From: Micromonospora siamensis
Lineage (GTDB): Bacteria > Actinomycetota > Actinomycetes > Mycobacteriales > Micromonosporaceae
Assembly: GCF_900090305.1 (NCBI RefSeq)
Contig: NZ_LT607751.1
Location: forward strand, 3,410,001-3,474,000
DNA length: 64,000 bases
Direction: 5' to 3'
This document shows positions 7,186-15,303 of this stretch, one piece after another (the first letter of the stretch is position 1; every line of letters starts with the position of its first letter). The notes below the pieces were generated by a model. It was not told where the DNA came from. It worked only from the letters and a program-made list of their open reading frames with translations, and made no database searches. The position numbers and the translations under genes are program-made.

Positions 7186-8547
7186 TCAGGGGCAGCGCGC
7201 GAAGAGCGGGCGGGTGCCCGTGCCGTACGCCGTCGGGTCGGTGAACCGGCAACCGAAGTCCGCCGCGGCGACCTTCTTCCGGTCGGTCACCTCGTCGCCG
7301 GCCGGTCGTGCGCCACCGCGTACCCAGGTGGTGAGGTCGTCCCAGGCCGCGCCCGCCTCGGCGGGGCTGAACTCGCAGTGGTTGGCGGCGCGGACGGCCC
7401 GCTGGACCAGCAGCCGGCTGCGCCCGTGGTGGGCGACGTCCCGGGCGTACGCCTGCTCCATGGAGAAGGGCACGAACATGTCGCCCAGGTCGTGCAGGCT
7501 GAGCACCGGCGCGGTGGGCCGGCCGGCGATCCGCGGCACCTCGGTCAGGGTCGGCAGGACCCGCTGCCACAGGTTCTCCGGCGCCACCCGCTGCACGGTC
7601 GCGTTGACGTTCACCGGGCTGTTCGGCGTGTACCAGGTCAGCAGGTTGGTGGCGAGCTGACCGGGCCGCTGCGCGGGGGAGTCGCCGCCGTTGGTGGTGG
7701 CGATGCCGAACAGAAAGTCCTTCCACACGGCGAAGGCCGCCTCGGCGCCCGGCCGGTCACCGCCGGAACGGTTCACGGTGATCTCGCGCAGCTGCTTCCC
7801 GAGCGCGTTGGTGGTGTCCGGTCCGCCCGGCTTGAGCCCCGCCAGCCCGAGCGCCACCTGGATCCGGGGCACCGCGTTGGTCAGGTAGTCCGGCGGCGTC
7901 GGGTAGGCCCGCACCCCGGCCAGCGCCTGCGCGACCAGGTTGTAGTCCAGGAAGAAGTCGAACAGCTCGTGGTCACCGAGCACCCCGCACATCGGCAGGG
8001 CGCCGTCGTAGTAGCCCGGGTACTGCTCCAGCGAGCGGCCGATGATGTGGCCGCCCATCGACACCCCGGCCATCAGCACCCGCTTCGGCCGGGCCACCGT
8101 GTCGGTGAACAGGTCGGCCAGCGCCCGGGTGGTCAGCACCCCGGAGCGGATGTCGTACCCGTTGCGGTCGTAGGACGACGCGGCCCAGGCGTACCCCTGG
8201 GCCAGCATCCGCTGGCGCAGGCCGAACGCGGGCGTCTCGGGCGACAGCACCGGGGTCTGGCCGCGGTAGCCGTGCGCCCACATCACCAGCTCGCCGTTCC
8301 AGTTGGCCGGGGTCTCGATGATGTACGCGGCGTGCTCGTGCACACCCTGCCGGACGGTGGTGGTGGCGCCGTCGATCTGCAGCGGCGCGAGCGGCGGGTT
8401 GCTGATCGTGTAGCCGGGCAGCGGCTGGCTGCCGTCGTCCTCGCCGACGGCGGCGGCGGCCGGGGCGGCGCCGGTCAGTCCCAGGGCGAGGGTGAGGGCG
8501 GCGCCCGCGGCCAGCAGGCGGCGGGTGAGTCGGGTGGTGGACAGCAT
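7186..8547 (-). CDS. Secreted alpha/beta hydrolase
   Basis: 453 residues from the ATG at 8547, which has a GGGGGAG SD. A Sec signal peptide (TRRLLAAGAALTLALGLTGA, cut near APAAAA) is followed by an alpha/beta-hydrolase domain: MWAHGYRG for the oxyanion region, nucleophile elbow GVSMGG (about residue 190), and a late LHDLGDMFVPF acid region with NHCEFSPAEA supplying the histidine. It resembles prolyl-type peptidase/esterase proteins of actinomycetes; the substrate is unknown. Two TetR-type palindromes lie in the upstream region, implying repression by an unlinked TetR regulator. Confidence 0.85.
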   Translation of the reverse strand: MLSTTRLTRRLLAAGAALTLALGLTGAAPAAAAVGEDDGSQPLPGYTISNPPLAPLQIDGATTTVRQGVHEHAAYIIETPANWNGELVMWAHGYRGQTPVLSPETPAFGLRQRMLAQGYAWAASSYDRNGYDIRSGVLTTRALADLFTDTVARPKRVLMAGVSMGGHIIGRSLEQYPGYYDGALPMCGVLGDHELFDFFLDYNLVAQALAGVRAYPTPPDYLTNAVPRIQVALGLAGLKPGGPDTTNALGKQLREITVNRSGGDRPGAEAAFAVWKDFLFGIATTNGGDSPAQRPGQLATNLLTWYTPNSPVNVNATVQRVAPENLWQRVLPTLTEVPRIAGRPTAPVLSLHDLGDMFVPFSMEQAYARDVAHHGRSRLLVQRAVRAANHCEFSPAEAGAAWDDLTTWVRGGARPAGDEVTDRKKVAAADFGCRFTDPTAYGTGTRPLFARCP

Positions 8548-8603
8548 CGTTGCTCCCCCGGGGACGGTGCCGCCCGCCGGGGGCGGCCGGTGGGACGGGA
8601 TGC

Positions 8604-8617
8604 CTACCGGTCGGTAG
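8604..8617 (-). promoter_or_regulatory. TetR-type operator candidate 1
   Basis: CTACCG-GT-CGGTAG, a 14-bp palindrome with a two-base centre, 57 bases upstream of the hydrolase start at 8547. Shape and spacing are typical of TetR-family operators. Confidence 0.55.
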
Positions 8618-8660
8618 CGCACTGAAACTAGGCCGGTCACCGATCCCTGTCAATCGTTGA

Positions 8661-8676
8661 CTGACCGAACGGTCAG
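8661..8676 (-). promoter_or_regulatory. TetR-type operator candidate 2
   Basis: CTGACCG-AA-CGGTCAG, a perfect 7+7 palindrome in the divergent region between the secreted hydrolase (minus) and the MazG-like gene (plus). It could act on either promoter. Confidence 0.6.
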
Positions 8677-8763
8677 CGGGCGCGTCCACAGAGGTCCGAC
8701 CCGCGCCCGACCCGGGTGGGCCCTGCCGGCCGTCCCGACGGCCCCGTCCGGTTCACTGGTCGG

Positions 8764-9075
8764 ATGGACGAGTCGATCTGGGCCGCCGCCCGGGCCTCCC
8801 GATCGTGGCTGGACGCCGCCAACGGCACAGGCCGGGCGGAGCTGACCGCCCGCATCCTCAAGCTCAGCGAGGAGGCGGGGGAGGCCGCCGGGGCGTGGAT
8901 CGGGGTGCTCGGCCAGAACCCCCGCAAGGGGGTGACGCACGCCCCCGAGGACGTGGTGGGGGAGCTGGCCGACGTGGTCTTCACCGCCCTCGTGGCGATC
9001 GAGAGCCTGGGCTTCGACTCGCGGCAAGCCGTGGAGTCCTGTGCGGCCAAGGTCCGGTCCCGGCTGCCGACCTGA
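8764..9075 (+). CDS. MazG-like nucleotide pyrophosphohydrolase
   Basis: 103 residues. The all-alpha NTP-pyrophosphatase metal site is visible as KLSEEAGEAAGAWIG (EExxE type, about 38-52) and, further on, DVVGELADVVFTAL (ExxD, about 65-78). MazG-like enzymes hydrolyse nucleoside triphosphates to monophosphates and act in housecleaning or alarmone control. The ATG at 8764 gives the usual short single-domain length. Stand-alone gene. Confidence 0.85.
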   Translation: MDESIWAAARASRSWLDAANGTGRAELTARILKLSEEAGEAAGAWIGVLGQNPRKGVTHAPEDVVGELADVVFTALVAIESLGFDSRQAVESCAAKVRSRLPT

Positions 9076-9216
9076 TCCCGGACCTCGGTGAGGACCTGTA
9101 CCGGATCGGTGGGCCGGCCGACAGCGGGATCAGACCCGACCCTGAGTTGCTACCTGACCTGGTGGCGGGTGCCAACACGGTGAGCGTCGGCGCGGGCCCG
9201 GCGTAGAGTCGGGCCG

Positions 9217-10191
9217 GTGGAGCGTACCGAATCGTTGCCGGCACAGACCCGACCGCCCGGCGTGGCGGACGCCGACCCGGGCAGCGTGCTGCTGCCGGGA
9301 CACGACGTGCCGCTCGGTCGGTACACGACGGTACGCCGGCTGCTGCCCCAGCGGCAGCGGCGGATGGTCGGCGCCTGGTGCTTCGTCGACCACTTCGGTC
9401 CCGACGACGTGACCGAGCGGCCCGGCATGGAGGTCCCACCGCACCCGCACACCGGCCTGCAGACGGTGACCTGGCTGCTGGACGGGGAGATCCTGCACCG
9501 CGACAGCCTCGGCAACGTGCAGCCCATCCGGCCCGGCCAGCTCAACGTGATGACCTCGGGGCACGGCATCGCCCACTCCGAGCGTTCGCCGCGGGCCCAC
9601 CCGCCGCTGATGCACGGCGCCCAGCTCTGGGTGGCCCTGCCCGACCCGGCCCGCTCCGGCCCGGCGGACTTCGCCCACCACGCCGACCTGCCTCGCTTCC
9701 GCGACGGGGACCTCGACGTCACGCTCCTCGTCGGCGAGCTGGCCGGCGAACGGTCCCCGGCGAAGGCCCACACCCCGCTGCTCGGCGCGCAGCTCGAGCT
9801 GCGCGGTGCCGCCCCGGCCGCCGTGCCGCTGCGCCGCGACTTCGAGTACGCCATGGTCGCCCTCTCCGGCGCGGCCGAGGTGGACGGGGTGCCGCTCGCC
9901 CCCGGCGCCCTGCTCTACCTGGGTGCCGGGCGGGAGTCGATGGCCATGCGGGCGACCCCGGAGTGCCGGCTGCTGCTGCTCGGCGGGACGCCCTTCGAGG
10001 AGCCGCTGGTGATGTGGTGGAACTTCGTCGGCCGGTCCCACGAGGAGGTGGCCGCCGCCCGGGAGGAGTGGATGGCCGGCAGTGACCGGTTCGGGGTGGT
10101 CGCCGACGACCCGGCGCCGCCGCTGCCCGCGCCGGCGCTGCCCACCACCCGCCTCAAGGCCCGCGACCGGCGGGGCGGGCTGCACGGCTGA
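9217..10191 (+). CDS. Pirin family protein
   Basis: 324 residues with a bicupin architecture. The N-terminal cupin carries the pirin metal-binding block VPPHPHTGLQTVTWLLDGEI and TSGHGIAHSE. The C-terminal half ends with the pirin motif LLLLGGTPFEEPLVMWWNFV. Pirins are iron proteins acting as quercetinase-like dioxygenases or redox-sensitive transcription cofactors; the role here is unknown. GTG start at 9217. The gene at 10235 follows after 43 bases. Confidence 0.92.
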   Translation: MERTESLPAQTRPPGVADADPGSVLLPGHDVPLGRYTTVRRLLPQRQRRMVGAWCFVDHFGPDDVTERPGMEVPPHPHTGLQTVTWLLDGEILHRDSLGNVQPIRPGQLNVMTSGHGIAHSERSPRAHPPLMHGAQLWVALPDPARSGPADFAHHADLPRFRDGDLDVTLLVGELAGERSPAKAHTPLLGAQLELRGAAPAAVPLRRDFEYAMVALSGAAEVDGVPLAPGALLYLGAGRESMAMRATPECRLLLLGGTPFEEPLVMWWNFVGRSHEEVAAAREEWMAGSDRFGVVADDPAPPLPAPALPTTRLKARDRRGGLHG

Positions 10192-10234
10192 CCGACGGCA
10201 GGAGTGCCGGCCACCGGTTCGGGTAGTCGCCGGC

Positions 10235-10900
10235 ATGCCGACCAGTGCCAGCTCCACCATCGAGGACAAGAAGCGCCTGGTCCGCCGGCTGGCCGGCGGC
10301 GGGCGCGGGTTCGCCGAGCAGTACGGCTTCCGGGTCACCAACAACCCGTCCAGCCTGTTCCAGCTGCTCTGCCTGTCGGTGCTGCTCGCCCGACGGGGTG
10401 ACCACCGCCGGGCCGTGGAGGCCGCCGCCGCGCTGCGCGACGCCGGCTGGGACAGCGCGGCGCGGCTGGCCCGCTCGTTGCAGGCCGACCGGGTACGCGT
10501 GCTGCGCGACCACGGGCAGCGCGGCGACGTGGACGCGCTCGCCGACCGGCTGGGTGACCTGGCCCGGACCGTCGTCGACCGGTACCGGGGCGACCTGCGC
10601 CGCTTGCGGGCCGTCGCGCACCACGACCCGGCCGCCGAACGGCGCCTGCTCACCGAGCTGCCCGGAGTGGACGCCGAGGTGGTGGACCTGTTCCTGCGGG
10701 AGGCGCAGGCGTTGTGGCGGGAGGTCGCCCCGGTCGCCGACCGGCACGCCCTGGCCGCGGCCCGGCGGCTGGGGCTGGGTCGCTCCGCCGACGACCTCGC
10801 CGGACTCGCCGGCAGTGGCGAGTCGGAGCGGCTGGCCTGGCTGGTCGGCGCGCTCGCCCGGGTCGACCTGGAGAAGCGGTACGCCGAACTGAGTGCTTGA
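10235..10900 (+). CDS. Endonuclease III-like helical protein
   Basis: 221 residues, almost entirely helical and charged: GFRVTNNPSSLFQLLCLSVLLA near residues 28-49, and LLTELPGVDAEVVDLFLREAQALW near 138-161, which resembles the helix-hairpin-helix of HhH-GPD base-excision proteins. The lysine and iron-sulfur cluster of true endonuclease III are not recognisable, so glycosylase activity is uncertain. Homologues in actinomycetes are often named endonuclease. The ATG at 10235 gives a compact N terminus. Confidence 0.6.
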   Translation: MPTSASSTIEDKKRLVRRLAGGGRGFAEQYGFRVTNNPSSLFQLLCLSVLLARRGDHRRAVEAAAALRDAGWDSAARLARSLQADRVRVLRDHGQRGDVDALADRLGDLARTVVDRYRGDLRRLRAVAHHDPAAERRLLTELPGVDAEVVDLFLREAQALWREVAPVADRHALAAARRLGLGRSADDLAGLAGSGESERLAWLVGALARVDLEKRYAELSA

Positions 10901-10913
10901 TCAGTCCAGAGCC

Positions 10914-10940
10914 GGCCCGGCCCGCCTGGTGGGCCGGGCC
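10914..10940 (+). terminator. Hairpin terminator
   Basis: GGCCCGGCCC (10914-10923) and GGGCCGGGCC (10931-10940) form a perfect 10-bp stem with a 7-base loop, 13 bases after the stop of the preceding gene. Confidence 0.8.
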
Positions 10941-11007
10941 ACACATTCGCCAAAGTCCCCCGAACGGATGACGTGACGCCGTATGCTTGTACCGGCAGTG
11001 ATGCCCG

Positions 11008-11059
11008 CCCGGTTCGGGCGTATCTCCGCCGTACGGCGATCGCGACCCGGTTCGGGCGT
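11008..11059. repeat. Short direct repeat in intergenic space
   Basis: CCCGGTTCGGGCGT occurs at 11008-11021 and again at 11046-11059. It lies between two convergent genes and has no obvious function. Confidence 0.4.
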
Positions 11060-11085
11060 GAACCACCGGCACGGCAGGTCCTGTG

Positions 11086-11121
11086 GGGCGCCCCGGTCGC
11101 GGTTCGTGACCCGGGGCGCCC
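11086..11121 (-). terminator. Terminator for the DUF1345 gene
   Basis: GGGCGCCCCGG (11086-11096) pairs perfectly with CCGGGGCGCCC (11111-11121). It lies 22 bases past the stop of the minus-strand gene ending at 11144. Confidence 0.7.
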
Positions 11122-11143
11122 GCGGTTCTCTCTCCCCCCGGTC

Positions 11144-11800
11144 TCACCCGGCCAGGCCGGCCAGCAGGTTCACCGTCGCCGCTATGATGACGGCCCCGAA
11201 CAGGTACGACACCACCGCGTGCCGCAGCACCGTCCGGCGGATCTCTGGACTGCAGATGTCGGTGTCGGAGACCTGGAACGTCGCCCCGACGGTGAAGGCC
11301 AGGTACGCGAAGTCGGCGTAGCAGGGCCGGCCCTGCTGGTGGAAGTCCACACCCCCGTCGACGCCGCCGTAGTAGAGCCGCGCGTACCGGGTGGCGAACA
11401 CGGTGTGCACCACGAACCAGGAGAGGAAGACGCTGACCACGCCGAGCCCGCCGTAGGCGTCCCGGGACAGCCGGGCCGGCGCGGCGTGCGCCGCGGTCAG
11501 CACCACGGCCACCGCCACCAGACTGGCCAGGCAGGCCGCCAGCAGCAGCGCGTCGCGGGTGGCGCGGTTCGGGTCCTCGCGCATCGCCAGCTGCTCGGTG
11601 CCCGCCGCGTCCAACGGCCACAGCCGCCGCCAGGCGAGGCCCAGCCAGGTCAGCGCGGCGGCGTCCCAGCCGACCAGCGGACTCAACGGCACCGAGACCA
11701 GCACCGCGAACGCCACCGCGCAGAGCGCACCCACCAGCCCCATCACCGCCAACTGCACCGCGGCCGGGGTGTGTCCGTCGTAGTCGGCGAGCCGCCTCAC
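11144..11800 (-). CDS. DUF1345 family integral membrane protein
   Basis: 218 residues with about five hydrophobic segments. The family motif GVDFHQQGRPCYADFAYLAF(T), followed by GATFQVSDTDI, sits in the C-terminal third, and EIRRTVLRHAVVSYLFG near the end. DUF1345 proteins are predicted inner-membrane proteins of unknown function, sometimes resembling two-pore potassium-channel folds. The DUF2795 gene lies upstream on the same strand with a 43-base gap. Confidence 0.85.
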   Translation of the reverse strand: MRRLADYDGHTPAAVQLAVMGLVGALCAVAFAVLVSVPLSPLVGWDAAALTWLGLAWRRLWPLDAAGTEQLAMREDPNRATRDALLLAACLASLVAVAVVLTAAHAAPARLSRDAYGGLGVVSVFLSWFVVHTVFATRYARLYYGGVDGGVDFHQQGRPCYADFAYLAFTVGATFQVSDTDICSPEIRRTVLRHAVVSYLFGAVIIAATVNLLAGLAG

Positions 11801-11843
11801 CGGCGGGTCACCGGCGCGGGTGTCGCGGACACCGGGAGGCGGG

Positions 11844-12116
11844 TCAGATGCCGCGCAGGTGCTGCGAGACGCGCTGGTGGCGCTTGTCCCGCGCCTGTTC
11901 GGCCCGCTGCGCCGTACCCACCTCCGGGGCGGCCTCGATCTTCGCGGACCGGGCCACCTCGGTGCCGTTGGCGTAGTCGACCGGCGGCAGCGCCCGCAAC
12001 GCCCGCAACACCTCCGGCGGGGCGCCCTCCCGCTCGGCCTCGCGTACGACGTCGTCCTTCTCGGCCGGATAGTCCAGGCTCGACAGGTACTGCAGGACGT
12101 CGGAGTAAGTCGCCAT
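11844..12116 (-). CDS. DUF2795 domain protein
   Basis: 90 residues. VLQYLSSLDYPAEKDDVVREAEREGAPPEVLRALRALP matches the small helical DUF2795 domain common in actinobacteria. A charged tail rich in Ala, Glu and Arg follows. The ATG at 12116 has a GAGGAGC SD. Function unknown; likely transcribed with the DUF1345 gene. Confidence 0.8.
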   Translation of the reverse strand: MATYSDVLQYLSSLDYPAEKDDVVREAEREGAPPEVLRALRALPPVDYANGTEVARSAKIEAAPEVGTAQRAEQARDKRHQRVSQHLRGI

Positions 12117-12282
12117 CAGTCGGGCTCCTCGGCACTTCGTTCCGGTCACGACCGGCCGCGGTTACCCGTCCGCGGCCCGCTCACGCGCCGATCCGGGAGC
12201 GAATTCGGCGGTTTCCGGGTCCCCCGGGCGGGTACCCCGCGCCGGCCCGGCGGCCGGCCCGACCGGGGAGGGGAGTGCACCG

Positions 12283-12693
12283 ATGAACTACGACACCTTC
12301 GTCGACCAGGTCGCGCAACGCACCGGCCTCGACCCCGACCGCGCGGTCCAGCTGATCCACGCGACGCTGCGTACCCTGGCGGAACGGTTGACCGGCGGGG
12401 AGGTGCTCGACCTCGCCGCGCAACTGCCCGATCCGCTGCGGCTGGCGTTGCGGACCGGCCCGCACGACGAGGCGGCCGAACGGTTCGGCGCCCGCGAGTT
12501 CGGGGCCCGGGTCGGCGAGCGGGCCGACGCGGACGAGGCCACCGCCCGGGCCGCCGCCCGCGCGGTCCTCACCACCCTGCGCGAGGCGGTGACCGGCGAC
12601 GAGTTCGACGACGTGGTGACCCAGCTGCCCCGGGACTACCGCGACCTGGTGGAACCCGCGATGGCTCCCGGCGTCGGGCTGCGCCGCGCCTGA
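12283..12693 (+). CDS. DUF2267 domain protein
   Basis: 136 residues, helical. Two repeats of the DUF2267 pattern are visible: YDTFVDQVAQRTGLDPDRAV with ERLTGGEVLDLAAQLPDPLR, then ARAVLTTLREAVTGDEFDDVVTQLPRDY. Function unknown; relatives are often found beside stress proteins. A GGGGAGGGGAG SD precedes the ATG. The larger protein at 39360 carries the same domain type. Confidence 0.85.
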   Translation: MNYDTFVDQVAQRTGLDPDRAVQLIHATLRTLAERLTGGEVLDLAAQLPDPLRLALRTGPHDEAAERFGAREFGARVGERADADEATARAAARAVLTTLREAVTGDEFDDVVTQLPRDYRDLVEPAMAPGVGLRRA

Positions 12694-12789
12694 CCGCCCG
12701 CGCTCCGGGCCGTCCGCGGCCGCACTCCGGGCCGCCCGCGGCCCGGGACGTCCGCGGCCCGGGACGGCGGTACGCGCCGACCACGCGGG

Positions 12790-13965
12790 TCAGGCGATCG
12801 CGCCGGCCGCCCGTAGCTCGGCGATCCCTTCGGCGTCCAGCCCCGCCTCGGCGAGCACCTCGTCGGTGTGCTGCCCGGGATGCGGCGGCGGGCGGCGTAG
12901 CGCGGTCGGCGTACCGGAGAACCGGGGCGCCGGGGCTGGCTGCTTGACCCCGGCATGGGTCACGAAGGTCCGCCGGGCCGCCAGGTGCGGGTGCGCGGGC
13001 GCCTCCGCCCAGTCCAGCACCGGGGCGACGCAGGCGTCGGAGGACGCCAGCAGCTCCGCCCACTCGTCCCGGGTGCGGGTCCGGAACAACCGGGCCCACG
13101 ACTCGCGCAGCGCCGGCCAGTTCCCCGGGTCGGTACGGTCCAATGCCTCCTCGCCGTCGAGCGGGAACCCGGCGAGCCGGACCAGTTCGTCGTAGAAGCG
13201 CGGCTCCAACGCGCCCACCGCGAGGTGCCGACCGTCGGCGCACTCGTACGTGTCGTAGAACGGTGCGCCGCCGTCGAGCAGGTTGACCCCGCGCTCGTCA
13301 CGCCACATGCCGAGTCGGCGCAGCGCGTGGATCTGGGTGCTCAGCACCGACACGCCGTCCACGATGGCCGCGTCGACCACCTGGCCGGGAGCGCCGGCGC
13401 GGACCGCGTACAGGGCGGCCACCACGCCGAGGGCCAGCATCATCCCACCGCCGCCGAAGTCGCCGAGCAGGTTCATCGGCGGCACCGGCCGCTCACCGGC
13501 CCGCCCGACCCCGTGCAACGCACCGGTCAACGCCAGGTAGTCGATGTCGTGGCCGGCGTACGGGGCGTGCGGACCGTCCTGCCCCCAGCCGGTCATCCGG
13601 CCGTAGACCAGCCGTGGGTTGACCGCCAGGCACTCCACCGGTCCCAGGCCGAGTCGCTCGGTCACCCCGGGCCGGAAGCCCTCCAGCAGCACGTCCGCCC
13701 CGGCCACCAGGGCGAGCACCGCCGCGCGCCCACCCGGCGACTTCAGGTCCACCGCCACCGACCGGCGACCCCGGTTGAGCAGGTCGGGATGGGGGCCCTC
13801 GGCGGTCGGGTCGGCGTCGGCGACCCGGTCCACCCGGATCACCTCGGCGCCCAGGTCGGCGAGCATCATCGCGGCGAACGGGCCCGGCCCGATGCCGGCC
13901 AGCTCGACCACCCGGACCCCGGCCAGCGGTCCGGTCGGCGCGGCAGTTTCGGTGGCGTCGGTCAC
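12790..13965 (-). CDS. CaiB/BaiF family CoA-transferase (alpha-methylacyl-CoA racemase-like)
   Basis: 391 residues. The N terminus GVRVVELAGIGPGPFAAMMLADLGAEVIRVDR and the following RGRRSVAVDLKSPGGRAAV are class III CoA-transferase signatures. The block YAGHDIDYLALTGALHGVGR holds the catalytic aspartate, in the context seen in alpha-methylacyl-CoA racemases. These enzymes epimerise 2-methylacyl-CoA or move CoA between acids. It has no linked acyl-CoA gene, so the substrate is open. The upstream gap to 14046 is divergent. Confidence 0.9.
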   Translation of the reverse strand: MTDATETAAPTGPLAGVRVVELAGIGPGPFAAMMLADLGAEVIRVDRVADADPTAEGPHPDLLNRGRRSVAVDLKSPGGRAAVLALVAGADVLLEGFRPGVTERLGLGPVECLAVNPRLVYGRMTGWGQDGPHAPYAGHDIDYLALTGALHGVGRAGERPVPPMNLLGDFGGGGMMLALGVVAALYAVRAGAPGQVVDAAIVDGVSVLSTQIHALRRLGMWRDERGVNLLDGGAPFYDTYECADGRHLAVGALEPRFYDELVRLAGFPLDGEEALDRTDPGNWPALRESWARLFRTRTRDEWAELLASSDACVAPVLDWAEAPAHPHLAARRTFVTHAGVKQPAPAPRFSGTPTALRRPPPHPGQHTDEVLAEAGLDAEGIAELRAAGAIA

Positions 13966-14045
13966 CGGCCCACGATAGGCGTAACGGGTTTGCCGCGACA
14001 GGGCACGGGAACGCCCCCGCGCCGACAGGTGAGCGGAGGGGTGGC

Positions 14046-15128
14046 ATGGCCGACGAGCGGATCCGGGTGGCCATGCTGCACGACCCGGACGCGGACGGGC
14101 TCGGCGACTACCTCGCCCACCTGGTGCGGGCGCTGGACGAGGCGGGCGTACGGGTCGAGCCGGTGCCGGTCGGCCCCGGCGGGCTCACCGCCGGCTCCCG
14201 GGCCGCCCGCGAGGTACGCCGCCTGCATCCGGACCTGGTTCACGTGCAGCTCCCGTCGACGGCGTACCGGCTGCCCGGGCTGCTCCCCGGCCTGCTGCCC
14301 CGGGCCACCCCGCTGGTCACCACGCTGCACGCCGACGGTGACCACGACGGGCACCGGGCGGGACGTCTCGCGACGGCGCTGCGCCATCTGACCGACCGGC
14401 TCACCCCGGGCAGCGCCGCGGTGGTGGTCACCGACCCGCGGATCGACGTGCCGGGTGCGGCGCCGGTGCACATCCCGGTCGCGCCGCCGGTCGCCGACCA
14501 GCCGGGCGCGGCGACCCAGGGGCGGCGGATGCGGGCCCGGCTGGGCCTGCCGGAGGGCGCTCCGTTGCTGGCCTTCCTCGGGCCGGCCGGGCCGGAGGGC
14601 GGCCTGGGACACCTGGTTCGGGCGCTGCCCGAGCTGCGCCGTGCCCATCCGGACCTGCGGCTGCTGGTGATCGGCGGCGGGACGGTCGGGGATCCGGCGG
14701 ACGAGCCGGCCGCGCTGGCCCGCCGGTACGCCGTCGCGGACGCGGTCACCGTGACCGGTCCGGTGGGTCCGGACCGGCTCTCCGCCGCCCTGCACGCCGC
14801 CGACGTGGTGGTGCTGCCCGCCGTGGCCGGGGTGGGCGCGACCAGTGGCGAACTGCTCACCGCGCTGGCGCACGGCGTCCCGACGGCGGTCACCGTTCCC
14901 GACGGTGGGGACGGGGAGCCGCACCGGGCCGGGGCGGTGGCGGTGATCAGGCAGCGGGCGGACAGCGCCGCGATCGTCGCGGCGGTCGGCCGGCTGTTGG
15001 CCGATCCGGTGCTGCGTCGCCGGCTGGCCGAGCGGGGGCGGGCGTTCGTCGCCGCGTACACGTGGCCCCGGGTGGCCGCCGCGCACCTGGAGCTGTACCG
15101 GCGGACCCTGGGCCGCGCCGGGGGCTGA
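14046..15128 (+). CDS. Glycosyltransferase, GT4-like
   Basis: 360 residues with a GT-B fold. The N-terminal half carries VHVQLPSTAYRLPGLLPGLLPR and TTLHADGDHDGHRAG. The C-terminal domain carries AFLGPAGPEGGLGHLVRALP, VIGGGTVGDP and a late ATSGELLTALAHGVPTAVT where GT4 enzymes have an E-x7-E region. It probably transfers a sugar from an NDP-sugar to a surface glycan or lipid; donor and acceptor unknown. A GGAGGGG SD precedes the ATG. The TerC riboswitch follows 50 bases later. Confidence 0.82.
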   Translation: MADERIRVAMLHDPDADGLGDYLAHLVRALDEAGVRVEPVPVGPGGLTAGSRAAREVRRLHPDLVHVQLPSTAYRLPGLLPGLLPRATPLVTTLHADGDHDGHRAGRLATALRHLTDRLTPGSAAVVVTDPRIDVPGAAPVHIPVAPPVADQPGAATQGRRMRARLGLPEGAPLLAFLGPAGPEGGLGHLVRALPELRRAHPDLRLLVIGGGTVGDPADEPAALARRYAVADAVTVTGPVGPDRLSAALHAADVVVLPAVAGVGATSGELLTALAHGVPTAVTVPDGGDGEPHRAGAVAVIRQRADSAAIVAAVGRLLADPVLRRRLAERGRAFVAAYTWPRVAAAHLELYRRTLGRAGG

Positions 15129-15178
15129 CGTTGCGTCGTTTCTTGGCGATCCGGCAAGGTTGCCCTAACCTGGTCGCA

Positions 15179-15299
15179 CGAGGGGAGTACTTCCCACGAA
15201 CCATGCCGGTCAGTACGGCGCGCCCCGGGCGTGCCTCGGGTGGTTGCCCACGATCAGTGGGTGAAGGAGACCTCGAACATGTCACGGTGTTCGAGGAGG
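15179..15299 (+). promoter_or_regulatory. yybP-ykoY manganese riboswitch controlling terC
   Basis: The conserved aptamer loop GGGGAGUA is at 15182-15189 and the 3' signature GAAGGAGACC at 15263-15272. P1 forms between CGAGG (15179-15183) and CCTCG (15271-15275). The same CCTCG starts a competing 9-bp hairpin, CCTCGAACA (15271-15279) with TGTTCGAGG (15288-15296), which covers the start of the SD GAGGAGG (15293-15299). P1 formation on Mn2+ binding should free the SD, so metal turns translation on. yybP-ykoY RNAs upstream of TerC genes are established. Confidence 0.85.
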
Positions 15300-15303
15300 C
15301 CCC

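Noticed and set aside
12790..13965. Carnitine or bile-acid catabolism locus around the CoA-transferase
   Set aside because: No acyl-CoA dehydrogenase, ligase or hydratase is linked; the gene is isolated.
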